From the NCBI RefSeq assembly GCF_018375725.1, contig NZ_JAHACR010000005.1, forward strand, positions 1-55,794: DNA of 55,794 nucleotides, in the 5' to 3' direction. Shown here piece by piece: positions 48,691 through 55,794 of the stretch. The translations under genes were made by a program, and so were the position numbers. Every line of letters begins with the position of its first letter. The first letter of the stretch is position 1. The notes under the pieces were generated by a model. It searched no databases. It was not told the DNA's origin and saw nothing but the letters and a program-made list of their open reading frames with translations. This DNA is from Burkholderia sp. GTDB lineage: Bacteria; Pseudomonadota; Gammaproteobacteria; Burkholderiales; Burkholderiaceae.

Positions 48691-50475
48691 ATGAAGACAA
48701 TACTGCGCAACAAGGCATTCTGGCTGTTTCTCTTGGTGCTGTTCGCGCTGCCGGTGCTGCCCGGCGCGCTGCGCGTGCCGGAGTACTGGATCACGCTGCT
48801 GAACTATATCGGGCTGTACTCGATCGTCGCGATCGGACTCGTGCTGCTGACGGGCATAGGCGGGATGACGAGCTTCGGTCAGGCGGCGTTCGTCGGCGTC
48901 GGTGCGTACGCGACCGCTTATCTGACGACGCGCTACGGCGTGTCGCCGTGGCTCGCGCTGCCCGTCGGCGTCGCGCTGACGGCGCTCGTCGCACTCGTGC
49001 TGGGTGCGGTCACGATGCGCCTGTCCGGGCATTTTCTGCCGCTCGGCACCATCGCGTGGGGGCTCGCGCTGTTTTATCTGTTCGGCAATCTCGAGTGGCT
49101 CGGCAAGTACGACGGGATCAACGGCATTCCCGCGCTGAACCTGTTCGGCGTCGTGCTGGACAGCGGGCGGAGCCTGTATTTCCTGATCTGGGTGGTCGTG
49201 TTCGGGGCGGTGGTGTCGGTTCAGAATCTGTTGAACAGCCGGCCGGGCCGCGCGATCCGCGCGCTGCGCGGCGGCGGTGTGATGGCCGAGGCGATGGGCG
49301 TGAATACCGCCTGGATGCGCGTCGTGATCTTCGTCTACGCGGCCGTGCTCGCGGCGATTTCCGGCTTCCTGTACGCGCATTTGCAGCGCGCAGTGAATCC
49401 GACGCCGTTTGGTCTGAACCACGGAATCGAGTTCCTGTTCATGGCGGTGGTCGGCGGCGTCGCGCACGTGTGGGGCGCGGTGCTTGGCGCGGCGATCCTC
49501 ACCGTGCTGCAGGACTACCTGCAGACATTGCTGCCGAAGCTGCTCGGCTCGGACGGCAACTTCGAGATCATCGTGTTCGGCGTGCTGATGGTGCTCCTGC
49601 TGCAGTACGCGCGGCAGGGCGTATGGCCATTCGTCGCCAGGCTGTTCCCGCGCGGCCCGCGCGCACACGTGCCGCACCACGCGGATCCGTTGCCGCAACG
49701 CGCCAAACCGGCGACCGGAGAATCGCTGCTGGTGGTGGACAACGCACGCAAGCAGTTCGGCGGACTGGTGGCCGTCAATGACGTCAGCTTCGAGGTCAAA
49801 GCCGGGCAGATCGTCGGCTTGATCGGCCCGAACGGTGCAGGGAAGTCGACGACGTTCAACCTGGTGACCGGCGTGCTGCAGCCGACGAGCGGTGAGATCA
49901 CCTTCCGCGGAGAGCGGATCGACGGCCTGACGTCGCGCGAGATCGTCGGGCGCGGCATCGGCCGCACGTTCCAGCACGTGAAGCTGTTGCCGGGAATGAC
50001 GGTGCTGGAGAACGTCGCGATCGGCGCGCACCTGCGTGGCAGAACCGGCGTATGGCGCAGCATTGTGCGGCTCAATGCGCACGAGGAAGCGCAACTGCTG
50101 GCCGAGGCGGCGCGCCAGATCCGGCGTGTCGGCCTGGAAAGCCATATGCATGACGAGGCGGGCAGCCTTGCGCTGGGTCAGCAGCGGATTCTGGAAATTG
50201 CCCGCGCGCTGTGCTGCGATCCGACATTGCTCCTGCTCGATGAACCGGCCGCCGGCCTGCGCTACAAGGAAAAGCAACAGCTGGCGGAGTTGTTGCGGCG
50301 CCTGAAAAGCGAAGGGATGAGCGTGCTGCTGGTCGAGCACGATATGGATTTCGTGATGAACCTCACCGACCGGCTGGTGGTGATGGAGTTCGGCACGCGG
50401 ATCGCCGAAGGACTGCCGCAGGAAGTGCAGCAGGATCCGGCGGTGCTGGAAGCGTATCTCGGTGGGGTGGAGTGA
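48691..50475 (+). CDS. Fused HAAT permease-ATPase (LivM + LivG, system 2)
   Basis: A 594-residue fusion. Residues 1-318 are a LivM-type permease (GIGGMTSFGQAAFVGVGAYA, FLFMAVVGGVAHVWGAVLGA). A Pro/His/Arg-rich linker (about 319-343, with VPHHADPLPQRAKP) leads to a LivG-type ATPase: Walker A GPNGAGKST (379-387), signature-type LALGQQRILEIARALC, Walker B LLLLDEPAAGL and H-loop VEHDMD. No stop or frameshift interrupts it. A fusion fixes one permease per ATPase. I chose the ATG at 48691, with GAGGAG 8 nt upstream. The stop overlaps the LivF start (TGATG). Confidence 0.93.
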   Translation: MKTILRNKAFWLFLLVLFALPVLPGALRVPEYWITLLNYIGLYSIVAIGLVLLTGIGGMTSFGQAAFVGVGAYATAYLTTRYGVSPWLALPVGVALTALVALVLGAVTMRLSGHFLPLGTIAWGLALFYLFGNLEWLGKYDGINGIPALNLFGVVLDSGRSLYFLIWVVVFGAVVSVQNLLNSRPGRAIRALRGGGVMAEAMGVNTAWMRVVIFVYAAVLAAISGFLYAHLQRAVNPTPFGLNHGIEFLFMAVVGGVAHVWGAVLGAAILTVLQDYLQTLLPKLLGSDGNFEIIVFGVLMVLLLQYARQGVWPFVARLFPRGPRAHVPHHADPLPQRAKPATGESLLVVDNARKQFGGLVAVNDVSFEVKAGQIVGLIGPNGAGKSTTFNLVTGVLQPTSGEITFRGERIDGLTSREIVGRGIGRTFQHVKLLPGMTVLENVAIGAHLRGRTGVWRSIVRLNAHEEAQLLAEAARQIRRVGLESHMHDEAGSLALGQQRILEIARALCCDPTLLLLDEPAAGLRYKEKQQLAELLRRLKSEGMSVLLVEHDMDFVMNLTDRLVVMEFGTRIAEGLPQEVQQDPAVLEAYLGGVE

Positions 50476-51230
50476 TGACGGAAACGACGATGCCGATTCT
50501 CGACGTGCATGGACTGTCGGTGAGATACGGCAAGGTGGAGGCGCTGCATGGCGCGGCGATCAAGGTCGGGGCGGGACAGATCGTCAGCGTGATCGGGCCG
50601 AACGGGGCCGGCAAATCGACACTGCTCAACGCGATCATGGGCGCGCTGCCGGTCACGGGCCATGCATCGGGGGCGGTCGTGTATCGCGGTGCGGATGTGG
50701 GGGCGCTGCCGATCGAACAGCGTGTCGCGCGCGGGATGTGTCTCGTGCCTGAAAAGCGCGAGCTGTTCGGCACGATGTCGGTCGAGGACAACCTCGTGCT
50801 GGGCGCATACCGGCGCAAGCAGGCCGGCGAGGCGAACTTCCTCGACCAGCTCGATCATGTGTTCGCGCTGTTCCCGCGTCTGCGAGAGCGGCGCAATCAG
50901 GCGGCCGGGACGCTGTCCGGCGGCGAGCGGCAGATGCTCGCAGTTGGCCGGGCGCTGATGGGGAAGCCCGACCTGCTGATGCTCGACGAACCCAGCCTGG
51001 GCCTGGCGCCGCTGATCGTGAAGGAGATTTTTCATATCATCAGTGCGCTACGCAGCACAGGCGTGGCGACCCTGCTGATCGAGCAGAACGCCCGGGCGGC
51101 GCTGCAAATCTCCGACTATGGGTATGTGCTCGAAACCGGAGAGTTTGCGCTTGAAGGGCCGGCGGCCGAGCTGGCACAGAATCCGCGCGTGATTGAAACC
51201 TACCTCGGCCTGACGAAAAAGACGGCTTGA
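50475..51230 (+). CDS. HAAT-type ABC transporter ATPase, LivF-like (system 2)
   Basis: A 251-residue ATPase with intact motifs: Walker A GPNGAGKST, signature LSGGERQMLAVGRAL, Walker B LLMLDEPSLGLAP. In place of the H-loop His it reads IEQNAR, as is common for LivF. The ATG at 50475-50477 overlaps the preceding stop (TGA at 50473-50475); an in-frame GTG one codon earlier is less likely. It ends the second operon, 23 bp before a hairpin that is also a parS site. Confidence 0.93.
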   Translation: MTETTMPILDVHGLSVRYGKVEALHGAAIKVGAGQIVSVIGPNGAGKSTLLNAIMGALPVTGHASGAVVYRGADVGALPIEQRVARGMCLVPEKRELFGTMSVEDNLVLGAYRRKQAGEANFLDQLDHVFALFPRLRERRNQAAGTLSGGERQMLAVGRALMGKPDLLMLDEPSLGLAPLIVKEIFHIISALRSTGVATLLIEQNARAALQISDYGYVLETGEFALEGPAAELAQNPRVIETYLGLTKKTA

Positions 51231-51252
51231 TCCGGTTTCGGGCAAGCAACGA

Positions 51253-51284
51253 ACGGCGTGTTTCACGTGAAACACGCCGTTTTT
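51253..51284. terminator. Intrinsic terminator whose stem is a perfect parS site
   Basis: A perfect 28-bp inverted repeat at 51253-51280 (half-site ACGGCGTGTTTCAC) followed by TTTTT (51280-51284). It ends the second transporter operon. Its centre, TGTTTCACGTGAAACA at 51259-51274, is the consensus ParB-binding parS 16-mer. So one DNA element appears to serve transcription termination and chromosome segregation. Confidence 0.85.
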
Positions 51285-51331
51285 GTTTGTCTATAACGAT
51301 CGGACGGGATTCGGGTCAAATGCGAACCCGT

Positions 51332-51337
51332 TATAAT
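51332..51337 (+). promoter_or_regulatory. Candidate -10 box of the mnmG promoter
   Basis: A perfect TATAAT lies 54 bp before the mnmG start, in the 160-bp gap. A -35 box at normal spacing is poor (ATTCGG at 51309-51314). The region downstream (ATTTCTCTAAAGG) is A/T-rich. No strong Shine-Dalgarno precedes the mnmG ATG. Confidence 0.45.
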
Positions 51338-51390
51338 TCGCCGCATACATTTCTCTAAAGGTTCGTGCGTGGTTCTGCACGAAGTCCGCC

Positions 51391-53361
51391 ATGCTTTATC
51401 CCACTGAATTTGACGTAATCGTCGTCGGCGGCGGCCATGCCGGCACGGAAGCCGCTTTGGCTTCCGCTCGCATGGGCGCAAAGACGCTGCTGCTGACGCA
51501 CAACATTGAAACCCTGGGCCAGATGAGCTGCAATCCGTCGATTGGCGGCATTGGCAAGGGCCATCTGGTCAAGGAAGTCGACGCTCTGGGCGGCGCGATG
51601 GCCGCTGCGACGGACGAGAGCGGAATCCAGTTCCGAATCCTCAATTCGTCGAAAGGGCCGGCTGTCCGTGCGACGCGTGCGCAGGCCGACCGCATCCTGT
51701 ACAAGGCCGCGATCCGTCATCGCCTCGAGAATCAGCCCAATTTGTGGTTGTTCCAGCAGGCGGTTGACGACCTGATCGTCGAGGGCGATCGGGTGGTGGG
51801 CGCCGTGACGCAGATCGGCATCCGCTTCCGTTCCCGGGCTGTGGTGCTGACCGCCGGTACGTTCCTGGACGGAAAGATTCACGTCGGGCTGAACAATTAC
51901 ACGGGCGGCCGCGCTGGTGACCCGGCCGCGGTTTCACTGTCGGCGCGTCTGAAGGAGCTGAAGCTGCCGCAAGGGCGGCTGAAGACCGGTACGCCGCCGC
52001 GGATTGACGGCCGTTCGATTGATTTTTCCAAGATGGAAGCACAGCCGGGCGATCTCGATCCGATCCCGGTTTTCTCGTTCCTCGGGCGTGCGGATCAGCA
52101 TCCGCAGCAATTGCCGTGCTGGGTCACGCATACGAACGAGCGCACGCACGACATCATTCGTGGCGGGCTCGACCGCTCGCCGATGTATACCGGCGTGATC
52201 GAGGGCGTCGGCCCGCGCTATTGCCCGTCGATCGAGGACAAGATTCATCGGTTCGCATCGAAGGAGTCGCACCAGATCTTCCTGGAGCCGGAAGGGCTGA
52301 CGACGAACGAGTTTTATCCGAACGGGATCTCGACGAGCTTGCCATTCGACGTTCAGCTGGAGCTGGTGCATTCGATGCGCGGGCTCGAGCAGGCGTACAT
52401 CCTGCGCCCGGGTTATGCGATCGAGTACGACTATTTCGATCCGCGCGCGCTGAAATCCTCGCTGGAAACCAAGGCAATCAACGGTCTGTTTTTTGCGGGC
52501 CAGATCAACGGCACGACCGGCTACGAAGAGGCGGCGGCACAGGGCCTGCTGGCCGGTATCAATGCAGGCCGGTACGTGCAGGAGAAGGACGCATGGTGCC
52601 CACGCCGCGATCAGGCGTATCTGGGCGTGCTGGTCGACGATCTGGTGACGCGCGGCGTCTCCGAGCCATACCGGATGTTTACAAGCCGTGCCGAGTACCG
52701 CCTGAGCCTGCGCGAGGACAATGCCGATATGCGTCTGACCGAAATCGGGCGCGAATTGGGCGTGGTGGACGACGAGCGCTGGGACGCGTTCTGCCGGAAA
52801 CGCGACGCTGTTTCACGTGAAACCGAACGTCTGAAGTCGACGTGGGTGACGCCGAAGACGCTCCCCGCTGAGGAAGCGACTGCATTGCTCGGCAAGGCGA
52901 TCGACCACGAGTACAGCCTGGCCGAATTGCTGCGTCGTCCCGGCGTTGGCTACGACGGCGTATGCGGCCTGCGCGGGGGGGAATGCGGTCCTGCGGAACC
53001 GTTGTCCGACGATCCGGTGCTGCTCGAACAGATCAAGGAGCAGGTCGAAATCGGCATCAAGTATCAGGGCTATATCGAACGTCAAGCCAACGAGATCGAA
53101 CGCAACGACGCAAACGAAAATACGCGCCTGCCGGAAAACATCGACTATCGCGAGGTGCGCGGTCTTTCGTTCGAGGTGAGCCAGAAGCTGAACCAGTTCC
53201 GGCCGGAGACGATCGGTCAGGCGTCACGCATTTCAGGCGTCACGCCGGCTGCCATTTCGTTGCTGATGGTGCATCTGAAGCGTCGGGGCCTCGGTCGTCG
53301 CAAGGGCGAGACCGCTGGCGCGGTAGAGCAGGGGGATGGCAACGTCCCGACGCAACAATGA
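51391..53361 (+). CDS. mnmG: tRNA uridine 5-carboxymethylaminomethyl modification enzyme MnmG (GidA)
   Basis: With MnmE, MnmG makes the cmnm5U34 modification in tRNAs; MnmC, also in this window, processes the product. The 656-residue FAD protein starts FDVIVVGGGHAGTEAALASA, holds QMSCNPSIGGIGKGHLVKEV with the conserved Cys, the second signature (GLFFAGQINGTTGYEEAAAQ), and a C-terminal MnmE-binding helical domain (ENIDYREVRGLSFEVSQKL). A parS site lies inside the frame, coding for VSRET at residues 474-478. It overlaps rsmG by 4 bp. This block is a classic near-origin group. Confidence 0.97.
   Translation: MLYPTEFDVIVVGGGHAGTEAALASARMGAKTLLLTHNIETLGQMSCNPSIGGIGKGHLVKEVDALGGAMAAATDESGIQFRILNSSKGPAVRATRAQADRILYKAAIRHRLENQPNLWLFQQAVDDLIVEGDRVVGAVTQIGIRFRSRAVVLTAGTFLDGKIHVGLNNYTGGRAGDPAAVSLSARLKELKLPQGRLKTGTPPRIDGRSIDFSKMEAQPGDLDPIPVFSFLGRADQHPQQLPCWVTHTNERTHDIIRGGLDRSPMYTGVIEGVGPRYCPSIEDKIHRFASKESHQIFLEPEGLTTNEFYPNGISTSLPFDVQLELVHSMRGLEQAYILRPGYAIEYDYFDPRALKSSLETKAINGLFFAGQINGTTGYEEAAAQGLLAGINAGRYVQEKDAWCPRRDQAYLGVLVDDLVTRGVSEPYRMFTSRAEYRLSLREDNADMRLTEIGRELGVVDDERWDAFCRKRDAVSRETERLKSTWVTPKTLPAEEATALLGKAIDHEYSLAELLRRPGVGYDGVCGLRGGECGPAEPLSDDPVLLEQIKEQVEIGIKYQGYIERQANEIERNDANENTRLPENIDYREVRGLSFEVSQKLNQFRPETIGQASRISGVTPAAISLLMVHLKRRGLGRRKGETAGAVEQGDGNVPTQQ
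52809..52824. promoter_or_regulatory. parS: Second parS site, inside mnmG
   Basis: TGTTTCACGTGAAACC matches the parS consensus at 15 of 16 positions; the inner 14 bp GTTTCACGTGAAAC (52810-52823) is a perfect palindrome. It lies 1.55 kb from the terminator-associated copy. ParB, whose gene is 2.1 kb further right, is expected to bind and spread from it. Confidence 0.88.
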
Positions 53362-54044
53362 CGGCGCGCCGCGCGCCGGCAATCAGCCGAGACACCCTTG
53401 AGACGATGCTCGTCGCGGGCGCAAAGGCCCTCGACGTTGCATTGACGGATACACAGCGCAATCAGCTGCTCGACTACGTCGCATTGCTCGGGAAGTGGAA
53501 TGCGGTCTACAACCTGACCGCGATCCGCGATCCGCAGCAGATGCTGATCCAGCACATTCTCGATTCCTTGTCGATCGTTCCGCACCTGCGCGGGCGCGGG
53601 CCGATCCGCGTGCTGGACGTGGGCTCCGGTGGCGGTTTGCCGGGCATCGTGCTGGCGATCGTGTTTCCGGAGTGGCAGGTTACGCTGAACGATATCGTCC
53701 AGAAGAAGTCGGCATTCCAGATGCAGGCGCGGGCGGAGTTGAAGCTGACGAATCTGTCGGTTGTCACGGGCCGCGTCGAAACACTGCAGCCGGGCGTCGA
53801 GGTGCCGGAAAAATTCGACGTGATCGTTTCACGTGCATTCGCGGATCTCGCCGACTTCGTTACACTTGCCCGGCATCTGGTCGCCCCAGGCGGCGCGATC
53901 TGGGCGATGAAGGGTGTGCGCCCGAACGAGGAAATTTCGCGGCTGCCCGAAGGCAGTCACATGAAGCAGGCAATTCGTCTGGCGGTGCCGATGCTCGATG
54001 CTGAACGGCATCTGATCCAGGTCACAGTCGACGAAGCGATTTGA
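53358..54044 (+). CDS. rsmG: 16S rRNA (guanine527-N7)-methyltransferase RsmG (GidB)
   Basis: A 228-residue SAM methyltransferase that modifies G527 of 16S rRNA. Motifs: YNLTAIRDPQQMLIQHILDSL, SAM-binding VLDVGSGGGLPGIVLAIVFP and the conserved VIVSRAFADLADFV. I chose the ATG at 53358-53360, which overlaps the mnmG stop (ATGA); longer open frames upstream are shadows of mnmG. It lies 51 bp before parA, so mnmG-rsmG-parA-parB may be one transcript. A degenerate parS-like sequence lies at 53826-53839. Confidence 0.96.
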   Translation: MTARRAPAISRDTLETMLVAGAKALDVALTDTQRNQLLDYVALLGKWNAVYNLTAIRDPQQMLIQHILDSLSIVPHLRGRGPIRVLDVGSGGGLPGIVLAIVFPEWQVTLNDIVQKKSAFQMQARAELKLTNLSVVTGRVETLQPGVEVPEKFDVIVSRAFADLADFVTLARHLVAPGGAIWAMKGVRPNEEISRLPEGSHMKQAIRLAVPMLDAERHLIQVTVDEAI

Positions 54045-54095
54045 TGGCGTCCACGCGGCCGCCAATTGTTTGAAGGAAAGAAGGACACACCAACG

Positions 54096-54872
54096 ATGGC
54101 AAAGATCTTCTGCGTTGCGAACCAGAAGGGGGGCGTCGGCAAGACGACGACCACGGTCAATCTCGCCGCAAGCCTTGCAGCACATGGGCAACGTGTCCTG
54201 TTGATCGATCTCGACCCACAAGGCAACGCGACGATGGGTAGCGGGATCGACAAGGCGGAATGTGAAGCGACCGTCTACGAGGTGCTGGTCGACGGCGTGC
54301 CGGTCGCCGATGCTCGCATCCGTCCCGATGCGCTCACCTACGACGTGCTGCCCGCCAACCGCGAGCTGTCCGGCGCGGAAATCGAACTGATCGGCATCGA
54401 AAACCGCGAGCGCCAGTTGAAAGCGGCGCTCGAACGCGTCGCCGACGATTACGATTTCGTGCTGATCGATTGTCCGCCGACGCTGTCGCTGCTGACGCTG
54501 AACGGATTGTGCGCGGCGAACGGCGTCGTGATCCCGATGCAGTGCGAGTATTTCGCGCTGGAGGGCTTGTCTGACCTCGTCAACACGATCAAGCAGGTGC
54601 ACGCGAACCTGAACCGCGACCTGAAGGTCATCGGCCTCCTGCGCGTGATGTTCGATCCGCGCATTACGCTGCAGCAGCAGGTTTCCGATCAGCTGAAAGC
54701 GCACTTCGGCGACAAGGTGTTCGACGTGGTGATTCCCCGCAACGTGCGTCTTGCGGAAGCGCCGAGTTACGGGCTGCCGGGTGTCGTATTCGACCGCGCG
54801 TCGCGCGGTGCGCAAGCGTATCTCCAGTTCGGCGCCGAAATGATCGATCGCGTGCGCGGACTGGATGCGTAA
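54096..54872 (+). CDS. parA: Chromosome partitioning ATPase ParA
   Basis: A 258-residue Walker-type ATPase that moves ParB-bound origins. It starts MAKIFCVANQKGGVGKTTTT with the deviant Walker A carrying the signature lysine; LLIDLDPQGNATMGSGI (Walker A') and DYDFVLIDCPPTLSLLTLNG (Walker B) follow. The short length without an N-terminal helix-turn-helix is the chromosomal (Soj-like) type, not the plasmid type. The ATG at 54096 is 10 codons inside a slightly longer open frame; the family start and AAGGAAAGAAGGA upstream support it. parB follows after 34 bp. Confidence 0.97.
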   Translation: MAKIFCVANQKGGVGKTTTTVNLAASLAAHGQRVLLIDLDPQGNATMGSGIDKAECEATVYEVLVDGVPVADARIRPDALTYDVLPANRELSGAEIELIGIENRERQLKAALERVADDYDFVLIDCPPTLSLLTLNGLCAANGVVIPMQCEYFALEGLSDLVNTIKQVHANLNRDLKVIGLLRVMFDPRITLQQQVSDQLKAHFGDKVFDVVIPRNVRLAEAPSYGLPGVVFDRASRGAQAYLQFGAEMIDRVRGLDA

Positions 54873-54906
54873 CCCGGACGACACGAGCGAAGCGAGGAAG
54901 AAAGAC

Positions 54907-55794
54907 ATGAACGCTGTGCCAAAGAAGAAAGGGTTGGGGCGAGGCCTCGAAGCGCTGCTCGGCGGCAGTGCCGATATCACCGAAGCGGTGAAGATCGACG
55001 GCGCGCCGAACACGCTCGCGCTTGGGAAGCTGCAGGCGGGCAAATACCAGCCGCGAACCCGCATGGACGAGGGCAACTTGCAGGAGCTGGCGGCAAGCAT
55101 TCGCGCGCAGGGCGTGATGCAGCCGATCCTGGTTCGTCCGATTTCGGACGATAAATACGAAATCATCGCGGGTGAGCGCCGCTTCCGCGCGGCGCGGCTG
55201 GCTGGCCTCGGCGAAGTGCCGGTGCTGGTGAAGGACGTGTCCGACCAGGTCGCCGCCGCAATGGCGCTGATCGAGAATATCCAGCGCGAAGACCTGAACC
55301 CGCTTGAAGAAGCGCACGGGATTCAGCGTCTGCTCGACGAATTCAATTTCACGCACGAGCAGGCGGCGGAATCGGTCGGCCGTTCGCGCAGCGCGGTGTC
55401 GAACCTGTTGCGTCTGCTGAACCTGGCGGCGCCGGTACAGACGATGCTGCTCGCCGGCGATCTCGACATGGGCCATGCGCGCGCGTTGCTGGCTGTCGAT
55501 GCGGCGACGCAGATCACGCTCGCGCACGAGGTGGTCAACAAGCGCTTGTCGGTTCGCGAAACCGAGAAGCTCGTCGCCCAAGCGACGAAAGAAGCGCCTG
55601 CCGTGAAGGTGCGCGCGAAGGACGACGGCGGACGCGACACGCGCCGTCTCGAAGAGCAGCTGTCGGATCTGCTCGCATCGACGGTGAAGATCAAGCTGGG
55701 CCGTCGCGGGCGAGGGCAGGTCACGATCGATTTCGGCGATCTCGATGCGCTCGAGGGCATCCTTGCGCGCCTGCGCGGCAACGTGGCCGCGGAA
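54907..55794 (+). CDS. parB: Chromosome partitioning protein ParB (cut by window end)
   Basis: 296 codons are visible and the frame is still open at the last base; ParB proteins of this type are just under 300 residues, so only the stop may be missing. It starts MNAVPKKKGLGRGLEALLGG, the usual chromosomal ParB N-terminus. The CTPase/clamp domain has GVMQPILVRPI and GERRFRAARLAG (box II), the helix-turn-helix is FTHEQAAESVGRSRSAVSNL, and the C-terminal dimerisation region is LLASTVKIKLGRRGRGQVTI. GAAGCGAGGAAGAAAG precedes the ATG. It should bind the parS sites at 51.26 and 52.81 kb. Confidence 0.96.
   Translation, partial: MNAVPKKKGLGRGLEALLGGSADITEAVKIDGAPNTLALGKLQAGKYQPRTRMDEGNLQELAASIRAQGVMQPILVRPISDDKYEIIAGERRFRAARLAGLGEVPVLVKDVSDQVAAAMALIENIQREDLNPLEEAHGIQRLLDEFNFTHEQAAESVGRSRSAVSNLLRLLNLAAPVQTMLLAGDLDMGHARALLAVDAATQITLAHEVVNKRLSVRETEKLVAQATKEAPAVKVRAKDDGGRDTRRLEEQLSDLLASTVKIKLGRRGRGQVTIDFGDLDALEGILARLRGNVAAE

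Noticed and set aside
1..55794. tRNA, rRNA, insertion sequences or prophage genes
   Set aside because: Looked for tRNA-like GGTTCGA arms, rRNA blocks, transposase or integrase motifs in the translations and found none.

Overview
The window looks like a near-origin segment of the large chromosome of a Burkholderia species, most likely the B. cepacia complex. The evidence is the very high GC content with G/C at third positions, the divergent gspC beside a gspD-E-F / G-to-N type II secretion cluster, the mnmG-rsmG-parA-parB block with parS sites, and close resemblance of many products to Burkholderia proteins recalled from memory. The species call is inference; no database was consulted.

Layout. 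1-2.1 kb: the end of a flagellar switch operon (fliL, fliM, fliN and the first 28 codons of fliO) on the minus strand. 2.3-4.6 kb: an lrgAB/cidAB-like murein-hydrolase control pair with a divergent LysR regulator. 4.6-8.7 kb: a drug-efflux group, with an EmrB-type MFS pump and a MarR repressor on the minus strand and a NodT-type outer-membrane lipoprotein divergent on the plus strand. 8.7-20.5 kb: the general secretion (T2SS) cluster in the order gspN, M, L, K, J, I, H, G, then gspC on the opposite strand, then gspF, E, D. 20.8-25.5 kb: a small lytic transglycosylase, a G3E-type metal GTPase, HU and mnmC. 25.5-29 kb: two gene-poor stretches with DnaA boxes, flanking a CPA2 cation/proton antiporter and a YbdK-type glutamate-cysteine ligase. 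29-32.4 kb: a MarR regulator with a C-terminal Cys/His cluster, a class-I amidotransferase, an Old Yellow Enzyme and a small SET-domain protein with a poly-lysine tail.

32.4-38 kb: a TctE-like histidine kinase and its OmpR-type response regulator, a DUF3717 protein, phenylalanine hydroxylation (phhB, phhA) with a divergent Lrp-type regulator, and a LysR regulator divergent from a GMC oxidoreductase (38.3-40 kb). 40.4-51.2 kb: two complete branched-chain-type (HAAT) ABC transporters side by side. The first is ATPase-ATPase-SBP-permease-permease. The second is SBP-permease-(permease+ATPase fusion)-ATPase. 51.2-55.8 kb: parS, mnmG (with a second parS inside it), rsmG, parA and parB, the last cut by the window end.

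How it fits together. Left of about 23.1 kb most genes point left; from about 23.5 kb rightwards most point right. This is the pattern expected around a replication origin, and it agrees with the DnaA boxes at 25.5-25.7 and 28.6-28.8 kb and with parABS 23-30 kb further on. Many operons use ATGA/GTGA stop-start overlaps (gsp, liv, mnmG-rsmG), which suggests translational coupling. The most notable observations are a parS site that is also the stem of an intrinsic terminator, a SET methyltransferase with a histone-like lysine tail, homologous over-long leader peptides on two T2SS pseudopilins, an inverted-repeat array upstream of gspD, a Lys-to-Arg change in the Walker A of a LivF ATPase, and the DnaA-box clusters. 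No rRNA, tRNA, CRISPR array, transposase or prophage gene was recognised.
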